Shown here: piece by piece, positions 1 through 6,468 of the stretch
Numbering within the stretch: position 1 is the stretch's first letter
How the letters are laid out: each line of letters opens with the position of its first letter
Source of the DNA: CAYLZN01 sp964387935
Lineage (GTDB): Bacteria; Acidobacteriota; Vicinamibacteria; Vicinamibacterales; JAFNAJ01
Direction: 5' to 3'
NCBI GenBank assembly: GCA_964387935.1
Contig: CAYLZN010000205.1
Coordinates: forward strand, 1-10,689
Length of the DNA stretch: 10,689 bases
Program-made: the position numbers and the translations under genes
The notes under the pieces: generated by a model
The model's input: the letters and a program-made list of their open reading frames with translations, nothing else
Database searches by the model: none
Told to the model about the DNA's origin: nothing

Positions 1-1
1 G

Positions 2-889
2 GCCCGCGGGCACTTCGAGGAGGCCGTGCGGCTGGACCCCGCCTTCCCGAAGGCGTGGAGCAGCATTGCGGTCTGCGCCCTGATCCCGGGCGTGTTCGGG
101 TGGGCCCCGGCGACCTCCTCCGCGGCGGCTGCACGGATGGCCGCCGACAGGGTCCTGGCCACCGACGACACGGACGGCCTCGCGCACGGCGTCCTCGGCA
201 CGATCGCGCTGTACTTCGACTGGACGTTCGACGTCGCCAGGGACGAACTCGAGCGGGGCGTGGCACTGTCGCCTCACGAGTTCCTGACGCGGCACGCCTT
301 GGCCGACTACTACATGATCATGGGTGACATGGATCGGAGCCTCGAGGAGGTGAAGATCGGCAGGGATGCCAATCCCGAATGGCCGCTCAGCCACGGTGCC
401 GTCACCTTTCACGCCACGGTGACCAGGCGCTACGATGAGGCGATCGCCGAGAGCCGCCGCGTCCTGCAGCAGTTTCCAGATCTCAGAATGGCCCGGAACA
501 ACATGGCGGACGCACTCTGGCACGCGGGACGCTACGAGGAGGCGCTGCCGCTGATCCAGGCGGCCTTCGGGAAGGACGTCGAGGGGTGGCAGGCGTTCGA
601 GAACGCATTCAGGACGGGTGGTCCCAGGGCGGCCTACAAGGTGCACGGAGACCACCTGGTCATGCTGCGCCAGACACGCCCGGTCAGCGTCTACACCATT
701 GCGAACGCCTACGCTCTCGCGGGTGACGCGGACGCCACGTTCGAGTGGCTCGAGCGGGCGTTCGAAACGCGCCTGCCCATCCTGCTGCACGTCACCGCCG
801 ATCCCGCGTTCGACTCCGTGCGCGGCGACCCGCGCTACGCCGACCTCATCGCCCGCATTGGGATTCCGACCAGGCGCGCAGGGGCGTGA
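2..889 (+). CDS. TPR-repeat protein, C-terminal part (5' end outside window)
   Basis: The reading frame is open from base 2, so the true start lies upstream; the GTG at 26 is an internal codon within a TPR helix. 295 residues are visible. Helix-pair repeats with TPR spacing are seen: FEEAVRLDP at the left edge, then YDEAIAESRRVLQQFPD with NNMADALWHAGRYEEALPL, and later IANAYALAGDADATFEWLERAF. The ending (DPAFDSVRGDPRYADLIARI, then GIP) is typical of long TPR proteins fused to an N-terminal winged-helix (CadC/OmpR-like) DNA-binding domain or a Ser/Thr kinase domain; which one this is cannot be seen here. TPR domains mediate protein-protein contacts. The visible part has no membrane segment or signal. 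The stop TGA at 887-889 lies 15 bases before the first REP hairpin, so the gene does not look truncated by the repeat insertion. TPR assignment is secure; overall function is unknown. Confidence 0.85.
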   Translation, partial: ARGHFEEAVRLDPAFPKAWSSIAVCALIPGVFGWAPATSSAAAARMAADRVLATDDTDGLAHGVLGTIALYFDWTFDVARDELERGVALSPHEFLTRHALADYYMIMGDMDRSLEEVKIGRDANPEWPLSHGAVTFHATVTRRYDEAIAESRRVLQQFPDLRMARNNMADALWHAGRYEEALPLIQAAFGKDVEGWQAFENAFRTGGPRAAYKVHGDHLVMLRQTRPVSVYTIANAYALAGDADATFEWLERAFETRLPILLHVTADPAFDSVRGDPRYADLIARIGIPTRRAGA

Positions 890-904
890 CGCGCCTACGC
901 CGCC

Positions 905-931
905 GCCGGCCCTCAAAGGGCCGGCGCTCCG
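905..931 (-). repeat. REP-A copy 1 (hairpin plus CTCCG foot)
   Basis: Perfect hairpin: arm GCCGGCCCT (905-913), loop CAA, arm AGGGCCGGC (917-925). It is followed by GCTCCG, which on the minus strand reads as a 5' CGGAGC foot before the hairpin. The core is identical to the copy at 1589-1615 and differs by one base from the copy at 1545-1571. A 5' GTAG- or GGAG-type foot before an imperfect or perfect palindrome is the usual REP layout. Confidence 0.8.
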
Positions 932-937
932 ATTACG

Positions 938-987
938 CCCGTCGGAGCCCCGGGCCTTCCTGCCCTTCGGAGCCCCGGGCCTTCCTG
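938..987 (+). repeat. Two tandem truncated REP-B units, 25-bp period
   Basis: Units 938-962 and 963-987 differ at one base (G941 versus T966) and run straight into the full REP-B, whose first 25 bases (988-1012) form the third unit. Each truncated unit keeps the CGGAG foot and the left arm CCCCGGGCCT, but the right arm is replaced by TCCTG followed by the CCC of the next unit. Only a weak four-base stem (GGGC with GCCC) can form. This looks like local tandem expansion of half a REP. Confidence 0.75.
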
Positions 988-992
988 CCCTT

Positions 993-1020
993 CGGAGCCC
1001 CGGGCCTTTCAGGCCCGGGG
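993..1020 (+). repeat. REP-B copy 1 (CGGAG foot plus hairpin)
   Basis: Foot CGGAG (993-997), then a perfect 10-base stem: CCCCGGGCCT (998-1007), loop TTC, AGGCCCGGGG (1011-1020). It is identical to the copy at 1627-1654. The RAYT stop codon lies 4 bases beyond it (TAG on the minus strand, 1025-1027), so the hairpin sits just downstream of the transposase gene and could also protect or terminate its transcript. Confidence 0.8.
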
Positions 1021-1024
1021 ACCC

Positions 1025-1513
1025 CTATCCCATCACCGCGATCATCTCCGCAGCTGACATCGTCGCGCTCCCGCTGTGACGGTAATCATCCGCACGTTGC
1101 ACGAGGCCAGCGCGCACCGGATTGGCCAGGATGTAGCCGACCACGGCCTTCAGGTCCTCATCGGCTCTGAGGTGGCGGTCGAAGAAGCTCGCCTGCCAGA
1201 GGATCGCCCTGGTCTGGCGCTTGAAGTCATGGGCCGTCCGCTGCTTGAACATGTGGACGAACTTCAGAAGGTGAGATCTGTCGTCGGCGCCTTCGCAGAG
1301 CGCGTGCAGGTGGTCCGGCATCAGGCAGTACGCATGAACAGCGAACCGATAGTCCGACGCGGTTTGCAGAAGTTGATCACGCACCATGCCTGCCACGTCG
1401 TCATCACTCAGCCAGCGAGTGCGACGATCGCAACAGAACGTCAGCGAATAGCGCGCAAGGCCGACGTATTGCCGGGGCGGGAGGCGATGTGGGTGGCGCA
1501 CGTTTCGAGGCAA
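1025..1513 (-). CDS. REP-associated tyrosine transposase (RAYT, Y1_Tnp / IS200-like fold)
   Basis: 162 residues, the normal size of a minimal RAYT. These are HUH single-strand DNA endonucleases of the IS200/IS605 TnpA superfamily that cut at REP sequences using a 5'-phosphotyrosine intermediate. Visible motifs: the metal-binding HUH motif in YCLMPDHLHAL (H68, H70), the conserved FVHMFKQRTAHDFKRQT helix region (85-101), LWQASFFDRHLR (105-116), and GYILANPVRAGLV (126-138), where Y127 is the likely nucleophile. No frameshift or missing motif is seen, so it looks intact. The first in-frame start is TTG at 1513, giving MPRN, which resembles family N-termini; GTG at 1501 is an alternative. No clear Shine-Dalgarno precedes either. 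REP elements lie 4 bases beyond the stop and 31 bases before the start, which supports the RAYT call over a generic IS200 element. An IS605-type TnpB partner is absent. Confidence 0.9.
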   Translation of the reverse strand: MPRNVRHPHRLPPRQYVGLARYSLTFCCDRRTRWLSDDDVAGMVRDQLLQTASDYRFAVHAYCLMPDHLHALCEGADDRSHLLKFVHMFKQRTAHDFKRQTRAILWQASFFDRHLRADEDLKAVVGYILANPVRAGLVQRADDYRHSGSATMSAAEMIAVMG

Positions 1514-1544
1514 TCCGGTGCACCATCGATGCCAGTCTCGTGTC

Positions 1545-1571
1545 GCCGGTCCTCAAAGGGCCGGCGCTCCG
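1545..1571 (-). repeat. REP-A copy 2
   Basis: Arm GCCGGTCCT (1545-1553), loop CAA, arm AGGGCCGGC (1557-1565), then the GCTCCG foot. T1550 replaces the C of the other copies, giving a G-T wobble in the stem. It is the first of two REP-A copies in direct repeat; the shared unit runs from CTCGTGTCGCC to GCTCCG (1537-1571 and 1581-1615, 44-base period). Confidence 0.78.
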
Positions 1572-1588
1572 TACCCGCGCCTCGTGTC

Positions 1589-1615
1589 GCCGGCCCTCAA
1601 AGGGCCGGCGCTCCG
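1589..1615 (-). repeat. REP-A copy 3
   Basis: Perfect hairpin: GCCGGCCCT (1589-1597), loop CAA, AGGGCCGGC (1601-1609), then the GCTCCG foot. With REP-B at 1627-1654 it forms the cleanest composite element in the window: REP-A, a foot-to-foot inverted repeat (GCTCCGAA 1610-1617 with TTCGGAGC 1625-1632), and REP-B. Confidence 0.8.
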
Positions 1616-1626
1616 AATGCGCCCTT

Positions 1627-1654
1627 CGGAGCCCCGGGCCTTTCAGGCCCGGGG
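1627..1654 (+). repeat. REP-B copy 2
   Basis: Foot CGGAG (1627-1631), arm CCCCGGGCCT (1632-1641), loop TTC, arm AGGCCCGGGG (1645-1654). It is identical to copy 1. It lies 13 bases beyond the stop codon of the DUF4136-like gene on the minus strand, so it would form a strong 3' hairpin on that transcript. There is no T-tract, so it is not a canonical intrinsic terminator. Confidence 0.8.
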
Positions 1655-1667
1655 ACCCTCTCACCCG

Positions 1668-2282
1668 TCACCGCGCAAGCCCCTGTTTCCGCATCTCCTT
1701 GACCGCGGTCTCGACGAGATCGTGCAACAGCTTGCCGGCGTTCTTGGGATTCGTGCTCTCGCTCACGCCGGCCCAGAGCAGCTTGCCGTCAGACACCCCG
1801 AAGATCAGCGTCTCGATGATGACCTTCGTGTCCTCGCGCACGTAGCCAGGGTCGTACATCGCACCCCACCCGTAGCCGTAGTAGCCCCAGAGCGTGCTGT
1901 AGTACGGCGTCGCCCACGTGCCCGGCACGTATGTCTTCTCCTTGTCCGCGCTGACGATCCGCATGGCCACCACGCCGGCGCTCTCGGATCGCTCGAACCA
2001 GCCGCGGGCCTTCTCCGCGTCCCGCAGTTCCTCACGCGGGATGAGCCGGTAGGCTGCGACCCCCTGCATGCCCCGCGCCGTCAACTCGCGCGCGAGCCCC
2101 TCCTCCGCGGACACGCGCAGGCTCTCGTCCTGGCTCATGACGAGCGCCACGACCTTCTTGCCTGCAAACCGCACGCCGGAGGCCTCAGGCGCCTTCCACG
2201 TCGAGGTGAACTTCGTCGCGGCCAGCACGACCGTGCTGCAGGCCACGGTGAGGATCAACGCTCGAGACACAGCCTTGAACAT
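1668..2282 (-). CDS. Secreted DUF4136-like protein of unknown function
   Basis: 204 residues. Residues 1-21 form a signal peptide with a hydrophobic core (ALILTVACSTVVLA), so it is probably exported. C15 is preceded by T-V-A rather than a proper lipobox, so a lipoprotein is possible but not favoured. The mature start KFTSTWKAPEA followed by KKVVALVMSQDESLRVSAE, and later IETLIFGVSDGKLLWAGVSE (155-174), resemble DUF4136 proteins. A Tyr/Trp/Gly-rich patch spans 118-148 (YVPGTW, YYSTLWGYYGYGWGAMYDPGY). ATG at 2282 is chosen because a GGAG lies 9 bases upstream and the signal peptide begins exactly there; the frame runs open back to 3014 but only as antisense to the hydrolase gene. It is the last gene of the minus-strand cluster, 20 bases after the hydrolase stop. 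Its role is unknown; DUF4136 is itself uncharacterised. Confidence 0.72.
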   Translation of the reverse strand: MFKAVSRALILTVACSTVVLAATKFTSTWKAPEASGVRFAGKKVVALVMSQDESLRVSAEEGLARELTARGMQGVAAYRLIPREELRDAEKARGWFERSESAGVVAMRIVSADKEKTYVPGTWATPYYSTLWGYYGYGWGAMYDPGYVREDTKVIIETLIFGVSDGKLLWAGVSESTNPKNAGKLLHDLVETAVKEMRKQGLAR

Positions 2283-2302
2283 GAGGTCATTCTCCACGAT
2301 CG

Positions 2303-3841
2303 TCACGCCAGGGGAAACACGGCAGCCATGAGCCATGCCAGCAGCGCCGCTCCGACGCATGCCGCGGGCCACGCGCTGGTCGTCCTGGTGCGCAGCCAGG
2401 ACGCATAGAGCCCGACGAGGACCAGTAGCGGCACAAGCGCAGGCGCGAGCAGCAGCAGGAAGAAGGGGGCCCCCAGCGTGAACACGGCGCCGACGAGCAC
2501 CACGGTGGTCAGCAGCGTGATGACGACAGAGCCGATCAGGTACTCGCGGGGCGGCCGCGTGCGAAGCAGCGCGTTGGTCGCCAGGAAGTAGACGAGCCAC
2601 GCGGGAAAGACCGTCACGACCAGCCCGCGGCGCACCCCCACCAGCAGCGTGTTCAGCCACGACACCTGCGCGACGACGAGGAACGTCAGCAGGGCGACTG
2701 TCACGAGGACCACGGTGCGCCAGGCGAGCCCGGGCGCAGGCGCGCTGCCGATCACGGGCCGACCGAGCGCGAGCAGCGCGAGGAGCGTGCAGAGGCCCGC
2801 CAAGAAGAAGAAGCCGCACAGATAGTCGGCCGTCAGCAGGGGGATCCACCCGCCCGGCACGAAGCGCATCACGACCGCCGCGACGACCGCCGAGCAGACG
2901 ACGAGCGCGAGGACGACGAGTCGAGACAGCGAAGGCGACGCAACCGGGGGCCGACGCGGGAACAGCCACTCGGCCAGGAGCAGGAACAGCAAGGCGCCCG
3001 CCGCATGCAGCCACAGCGCGGGGCCGAATGGCATGGCCGTCACGACCGCACGGTCAGCCGGGTATGCGCCCAGCGCGCCATCGAGCCAGCGCACGACGCT
3101 GGTTGCGGCGCGGGCACTGAAGAGCACGCCGATGTGTTCGACCCCAGGGACGATGACGCATTGCCTCGCGGTCCCGTCGGCCCACGAGCCCTGGCGCTCC
3201 GCAGGATCCGCCGACGGATACGAGGCCGTGACCGCCGCGCGACAGGCACTGAGGACCCCGGCGAACTCCCACGCGCCAGCCATGGTCAGGGTGTTCCGGG
3301 GCTGGTCAGCGGGAACCGGCCCCCTGGGCCCGAGGCCGCCGGACATCGCCACCGTGGCCCCGACATCGGCATGGCCCGCTGCGTAGCGCAGGACGGCGCC
3401 CGCTCCCATCGAGTGCCCGACGAGCGCGAGACGCCCGTCGTCTACGCCGGGTTGCGTGCGCAGCCATGCGAGCACACGCCCGATCGGATCGTCGAAGCCG
3501 GACGACCGGCCGGTCAGCGCGGGCATGCGCGCCGGGTTCTGGCCGTGCCCCGGCAGATCGATGGCGGCCACGATGTAGCCATTGCGAGCGAGCGTCTGCG
3601 CGAGGCCGTACATCAGCTGCCGGCTCGCCGCGAACCCGTGCACGACGACCACGGCAGGGCGTGGGTCAGCAGAGGCAGACGCGGGGGAGAGCCTCTCGAC
3701 GGGCGTGCCTTCGACGGTCGTCAGGGTGCGGGACACGCCGGCGCGCGTGCGGAGCAGGCCGACGATGCCGATGGTCGCGAGCGCGAGGGCGAGGAGCATC
3801 ACGCCTCCGCGCCACACGCCACGCTCGATCAGTCCTGCCAT
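2303..3841 (-). CDS. Alpha/beta-hydrolase fused to a multi-pass membrane domain
   Basis: 512 residues. An N-terminal membrane anchor (about 12-30) is followed by an alpha/beta-hydrolase domain (about 60-260). The oxyanion-hole region is VVVVHGFAASR (64-74), the nucleophile elbow is LVGHSMGAG (S144), and H236 in VPGVEHIGV is the likely catalytic histidine; the acid residue is not certain. The C-terminal half (about 270-510) is almost wholly hydrophobic, with about eight predicted helices near 273-291, 307-326, 334-359, 376-396, 405-421, 434-456, 458-482 and 492-510. The hydrolase domain resembles dienelactone hydrolase/lipase-type esterases, and the first segment orients it in or outside the membrane; the substrate is unknown. 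ATG at 3841 is preferred since it begins 16 bases after the glgP stop, and the longer frame (to 3952) overlaps glgP without a family-like N-terminus. No strong Shine-Dalgarno is present; translation may be coupled to glgP. Confidence 0.82.
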   Translation of the reverse strand: MAGLIERGVWRGGVMLLALALATIGIVGLLRTRAGVSRTLTTVEGTPVERLSPASASADPRPAVVVVHGFAASRQLMYGLAQTLARNGYIVAAIDLPGHGQNPARMPALTGRSSGFDDPIGRVLAWLRTQPGVDDGRLALVGHSMGAGAVLRYAAGHADVGATVAMSGGLGPRGPVPADQPRNTLTMAGAWEFAGVLSACRAAVTASYPSADPAERQGSWADGTARQCVIVPGVEHIGVLFSARAATSVVRWLDGALGAYPADRAVVTAMPFGPALWLHAAGALLFLLLAEWLFPRRPPVASPSLSRLVVLALVVCSAVVAAVVMRFVPGGWIPLLTADYLCGFFFLAGLCTLLALLALGRPVIGSAPAPGLAWRTVVLVTVALLTFLVVAQVSWLNTLLVGVRRGLVVTVFPAWLVYFLATNALLRTRPPREYLIGSVVITLLTTVVLVGAVFTLGAPFFLLLLAPALVPLLVLVGLYASWLRTRTTSAWPAACVGAALLAWLMAAVFPLA

Positions 3842-3857
3842 GGTGACCGACCCGGCC

Positions 3858-6464
3858 TCACATGCCAGCCGTGGAGGCCCAGGCGATGAGGCCCATCTCG
3901 TGCGGGTGCCCCAGGTCCTCGTGGAACGGCACGACCCGCACGGTGAGCCCATGCATGCCGCTGGCGCGCGAGGGAATGGAGACGTCGAAGAGCGCCCCCT
4001 CGGCGGAAGACTCCCGGAACGTCATCGGCACGATCGCGGCATCGACAATCGAACGCGACTCGTACAGCTTGCCGAGATAGACCTGCGGCAGGACGTCGGT
4101 CGGCGCGAGCGCGCCGAGGCGGATCCAGGCACGCACCTGCAGCGCCTGGCCGACCTCCATGCTCTCCGGCACGGCCGCCTCGATCCGCGCCACCTGCACG
4201 TCCCGCCAGGCCGCCCGGACCTTCTGCTTCCAGGCGGCGAGCGCGCGCGCCTTCCGGAAGTCCTGCGCCTCCAGTGTCGCGCGGCGGCGCTCGGCGGGAT
4301 CGTAGGCGTCGAGGTGGTACTGGTGCACCATCCGGTTGGTGTTGAAGACGGGACAGAGCGACGCGATCGACGCCCGCATCATCGCGATCCAGCCGTTCGG
4401 CACGTTGTCGGCGCCACGCGTGTAGAAGAGCGGCACGACCTCGTTCTCGAGCAGGTCGTAGAGCGCGCCGGCCTCCACGCGATCCTGATACCCGTGATCC
4501 GTGTACTCCTCGCCCTTGCCGATCGCCCATCCCACGCTCGACGAGTAGGCCTCGTCCCACCAGCCGTCGAGGATGCTCAGATTGAGGCCCCCGTTGAACG
4601 CGACCTTCATCCCGCTCGTGCCGCTCGCCTCGAGCGGCCGACGCGGCGTATTGAGCCATACGTCCACGCCCTGGACGAGATAGCGCGCCACCACCTGGTC
4701 GTAGTCCTCCAGGAACACGAGGCGGCGACGGAATTCGGGGCGCCGTGCCATCTGCACGATCTGGCGAATCAGTTCCTTGCCGGGCTCGTCTCGCGGGTGC
4801 GCCTTGCCCGCGAACAGAATCTGTACGGGCCGACCTGCCGCATTCACGATCCGCTCGAGGCGCGCGGGATCGCTCAGCAGCAGCGTCCCGCGCTTGTACG
4901 TCGCGAAGCGGCGCGCGAAGCCGATGGTCAGGGCCTCGGGATCCAGGACCTCGTCGGTGGCCGCGATCTCGTGCGGCCCTGCCCCGCGCTCGCTCAATTG
5001 CGCCCGCAGGCGCCGACGGGCGAAGGCCACCAGCCGCTCGCGCCGTCGTTCGTGGGTTCGCCACAACTCCCCGCCGGGGATGTGCTCGCTGCGGAGCCAG
5101 ATCCGCGTGTCACCGGGTTCCTCCGCCCAGCGGGGGCCCAGGTAGCGGTCGTACAGCGTCCGCACATCGTCCGAGATCCACGACTGGGAGTGCACCCCGT
5201 TGGTGACGTAGGAGATGGGCACCTCATCGACGGGCACACCGGGCCACACGTCCTGCCACATCGCCCGCGACACCTGCCCGTGGAGTCGGCTCACCCCGTT
5301 GACGACGCCGGCCGTGCGGAGGGCGAGGACGGCCATGCTGAAGGACTCCTCCGAGCGACCGGGATGCACCCGGCCGAGGTCCAGGAACTCTTCGCGTGAC
5401 ACGCCGCAGGCGGCCCGGCACGCGCCGAAGTAGTGCTCCATCTGATCGGGCGTGAAGAGATCGATGCCTGCGGGCACGGGCGTGTGGGTGGTGAACACGC
5501 CGCTCGCCCGCACGATTTCCACCGCCTCGCCGAACGTGATCTTGTGCCGCTCGATCAGCGTCCGGATGCGCTCGAGGCTGAGGAAGGCGCAGTGCCCCTC
5601 GTTCATGTGGAAGATCCGCGGGGAGAGGCCGAGGGCCAGCAGCGCCCGGATGCCGCCGATCCCCAGCACCATCTCCTGGCGGATGCGCGTGTCGCCGTCT
5701 CCGCCGTACAGCTCGTCGGTGAGATCCTGCAGGTCCGGCGGATTCTCCGGCACGTTGGCATCGAGCAGGACGAGCGTCACCCGGCCGACCTGGGCCTGCC
5801 ATGGGCGCAACAGCACCGTGCGATTGCCCAGCTCCACGCTCACACGCGCGTGCGGGCCATCCGGCAGGTGCATCGGACGCAGGGGCAGCGTCGAGAAGTC
5901 GTTCACCGGGTAGCGCTCCTGCTGCCACCCCTCCGACGTGAGGTACTGCCGGAAGTAGCCCTTCTGATACAGGAGGCCGACGCCGATCAGCGGCAGGCCG
6001 AGTTCGCTCGCGGACTTGAGGTGATCGCCCGCCAGGATGCCGAGCCCGCCTGAGTACGTCGGCAGGCACTCGGTGATCCCGAACTCCATCGAGAAATAGG
6101 CCACCAGCGGGCGGCCAGCCGGGCCGTGCGTCTTGGAGTACCAGGTATTGGAGCCCGCGAGGTAGTCGCGCAGGGACCCCATCGCCCGATCCAGGTGCGC
6201 CAGGAACGCATCGTCCTGTGCGGCCTCCTGCAGGCGATCCTGGGCGATGTTGCCGAGCATGAGCACCGGGTTGTGGCCGGACTCCTCCCAGAGGTCGCGG
6301 TCCAGGTGCCGGAACAGGCTGATCGTCTCGTGGTCCCACGACCAGCGCAGGTTGAGCGCGATGTCCTCGAGGGCCTTCAGGCGATCGGGGAGCGCCGGGC
6401 GGACGTGGAACGTCCGGACGGGCGGGATTCGTGTGTTCGTGAACGGGGTCGCACGCGAGGCCAT
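3858..6464 (-). CDS. glgP: Alpha-glucan (glycogen/maltodextrin) phosphorylase, DUF3417 type, GT35
   Basis: 868 residues, the expected length for the bacterial alpha-glucan phosphorylase family that carries an N-terminal DUF3417 domain. It releases glucose-1-phosphate from the non-reducing ends of alpha-1,4-glucans in the cytoplasm, using pyridoxal phosphate. The DUF3417 region (about 15-120) includes ALNLRWSWDHE. The catalytic core has VAYFSMEFGI (121-130), YSGGLGILAGDHLKSASELG (137-156), FHMNEGHCAF (285-294), FTTHTPVPAG (324-333), ISYVTNGVHSQSW (417-429), FARRFATYKR (516-525) and FAGKAHPRDEPGK (551-563). K620, in EASGTSGMKVAFNGG, is the PLP-binding lysine. All key motifs are intact. ATG at 6464 is chosen because the N-terminus (TPFTNTRIPPVRTFHVRP) is family-like, and the upstream extension to 6668 is low-complexity sequence antisense to the DUF1801 gene. 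It starts 4 bases after the DUF1801 stop. No glycogen branching, debranching or synthase gene is in the window. Confidence 0.95.
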   Translation of the reverse strand: MASRATPFTNTRIPPVRTFHVRPALPDRLKALEDIALNLRWSWDHETISLFRHLDRDLWEESGHNPVLMLGNIAQDRLQEAAQDDAFLAHLDRAMGSLRDYLAGSNTWYSKTHGPAGRPLVAYFSMEFGITECLPTYSGGLGILAGDHLKSASELGLPLIGVGLLYQKGYFRQYLTSEGWQQERYPVNDFSTLPLRPMHLPDGPHARVSVELGNRTVLLRPWQAQVGRVTLVLLDANVPENPPDLQDLTDELYGGDGDTRIRQEMVLGIGGIRALLALGLSPRIFHMNEGHCAFLSLERIRTLIERHKITFGEAVEIVRASGVFTTHTPVPAGIDLFTPDQMEHYFGACRAACGVSREEFLDLGRVHPGRSEESFSMAVLALRTAGVVNGVSRLHGQVSRAMWQDVWPGVPVDEVPISYVTNGVHSQSWISDDVRTLYDRYLGPRWAEEPGDTRIWLRSEHIPGGELWRTHERRRERLVAFARRRLRAQLSERGAGPHEIAATDEVLDPEALTIGFARRFATYKRGTLLLSDPARLERIVNAAGRPVQILFAGKAHPRDEPGKELIRQIVQMARRPEFRRRLVFLEDYDQVVARYLVQGVDVWLNTPRRPLEASGTSGMKVAFNGGLNLSILDGWWDEAYSSSVGWAIGKGEEYTDHGYQDRVEAGALYDLLENEVVPLFYTRGADNVPNGWIAMMRASIASLCPVFNTNRMVHQYHLDAYDPAERRRATLEAQDFRKARALAAWKQKVRAAWRDVQVARIEAAVPESMEVGQALQVRAWIRLGALAPTDVLPQVYLGKLYESRSIVDAAIVPMTFRESSAEGALFDVSIPSRASGMHGLTVRVVPFHEDLGHPHEMGLIAWASTAGM

Positions 6465-6468
6465 CCCG

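Larger units (their letters stand above)
903..1660. mobile_element. RAYT transposase locus flanked by REP/BIME repeats
   Basis: The whole interval between two convergent genes (stops at 889 and 1668) is a RAYT gene with palindromic REP elements on both sides. Left side: REP-A, then two truncated REP-B units, then a full REP-B. Right side: REP-A, REP-A, REP-B. On both sides REP-A comes first and REP-B second on the plus strand, with their CGGAGC feet facing each other, so the flanks are direct repeats of one composite element. This matches the known arrangement in which a single-copy Y1 transposase gene is bracketed by the REPs it is thought to process. I see no target-site duplication or terminal inverted repeats of an ordinary insertion sequence. 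The boundaries given are those of the recognisable repeats, not proven ends. Confidence 0.75.

Noticed and set aside
26..28. GTG at 26 as start of the TPR gene
   Set aside because: The frame is open to the window edge and the codons before it already encode part of a TPR helix.
903..1020. CRISPR array
   Set aside because: The repeats are adjacent palindromes with a 25-base period and no unique spacers, and no cas gene is near.
998..1020. Intrinsic terminator at the REP-B hairpins
   Set aside because: The stems are strong but no T-tract follows on either strand; they are better explained as REP elements, though they may still protect 3' ends.
2223..2282. Lipoprotein signal in the DUF4136-like protein
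   Set aside because: The residues before C15 are T-V-A and the hydrophobic core continues past it to VVLA, which fits a type I signal peptide better.
1518..2408. 296-residue plus-strand frame beginning in the REP cluster
   Set aside because: It translates the palindromic repeats and the antisense of the DUF4136-like gene; no coding signature.
2283..3014. N-terminal extension of the DUF4136-like frame to 3014
   Set aside because: The extension is antisense-like Arg/Ala-rich sequence overlapping the hydrolase gene; a signal peptide and GGAG mark the start at 2282.
3582..5399. 605-residue open frame on the plus strand
   Set aside because: Antisense to glgP and the hydrolase. It is rich in Arg, His, Pro and Ala with no domain motif, as expected of a GC-rich shadow frame.
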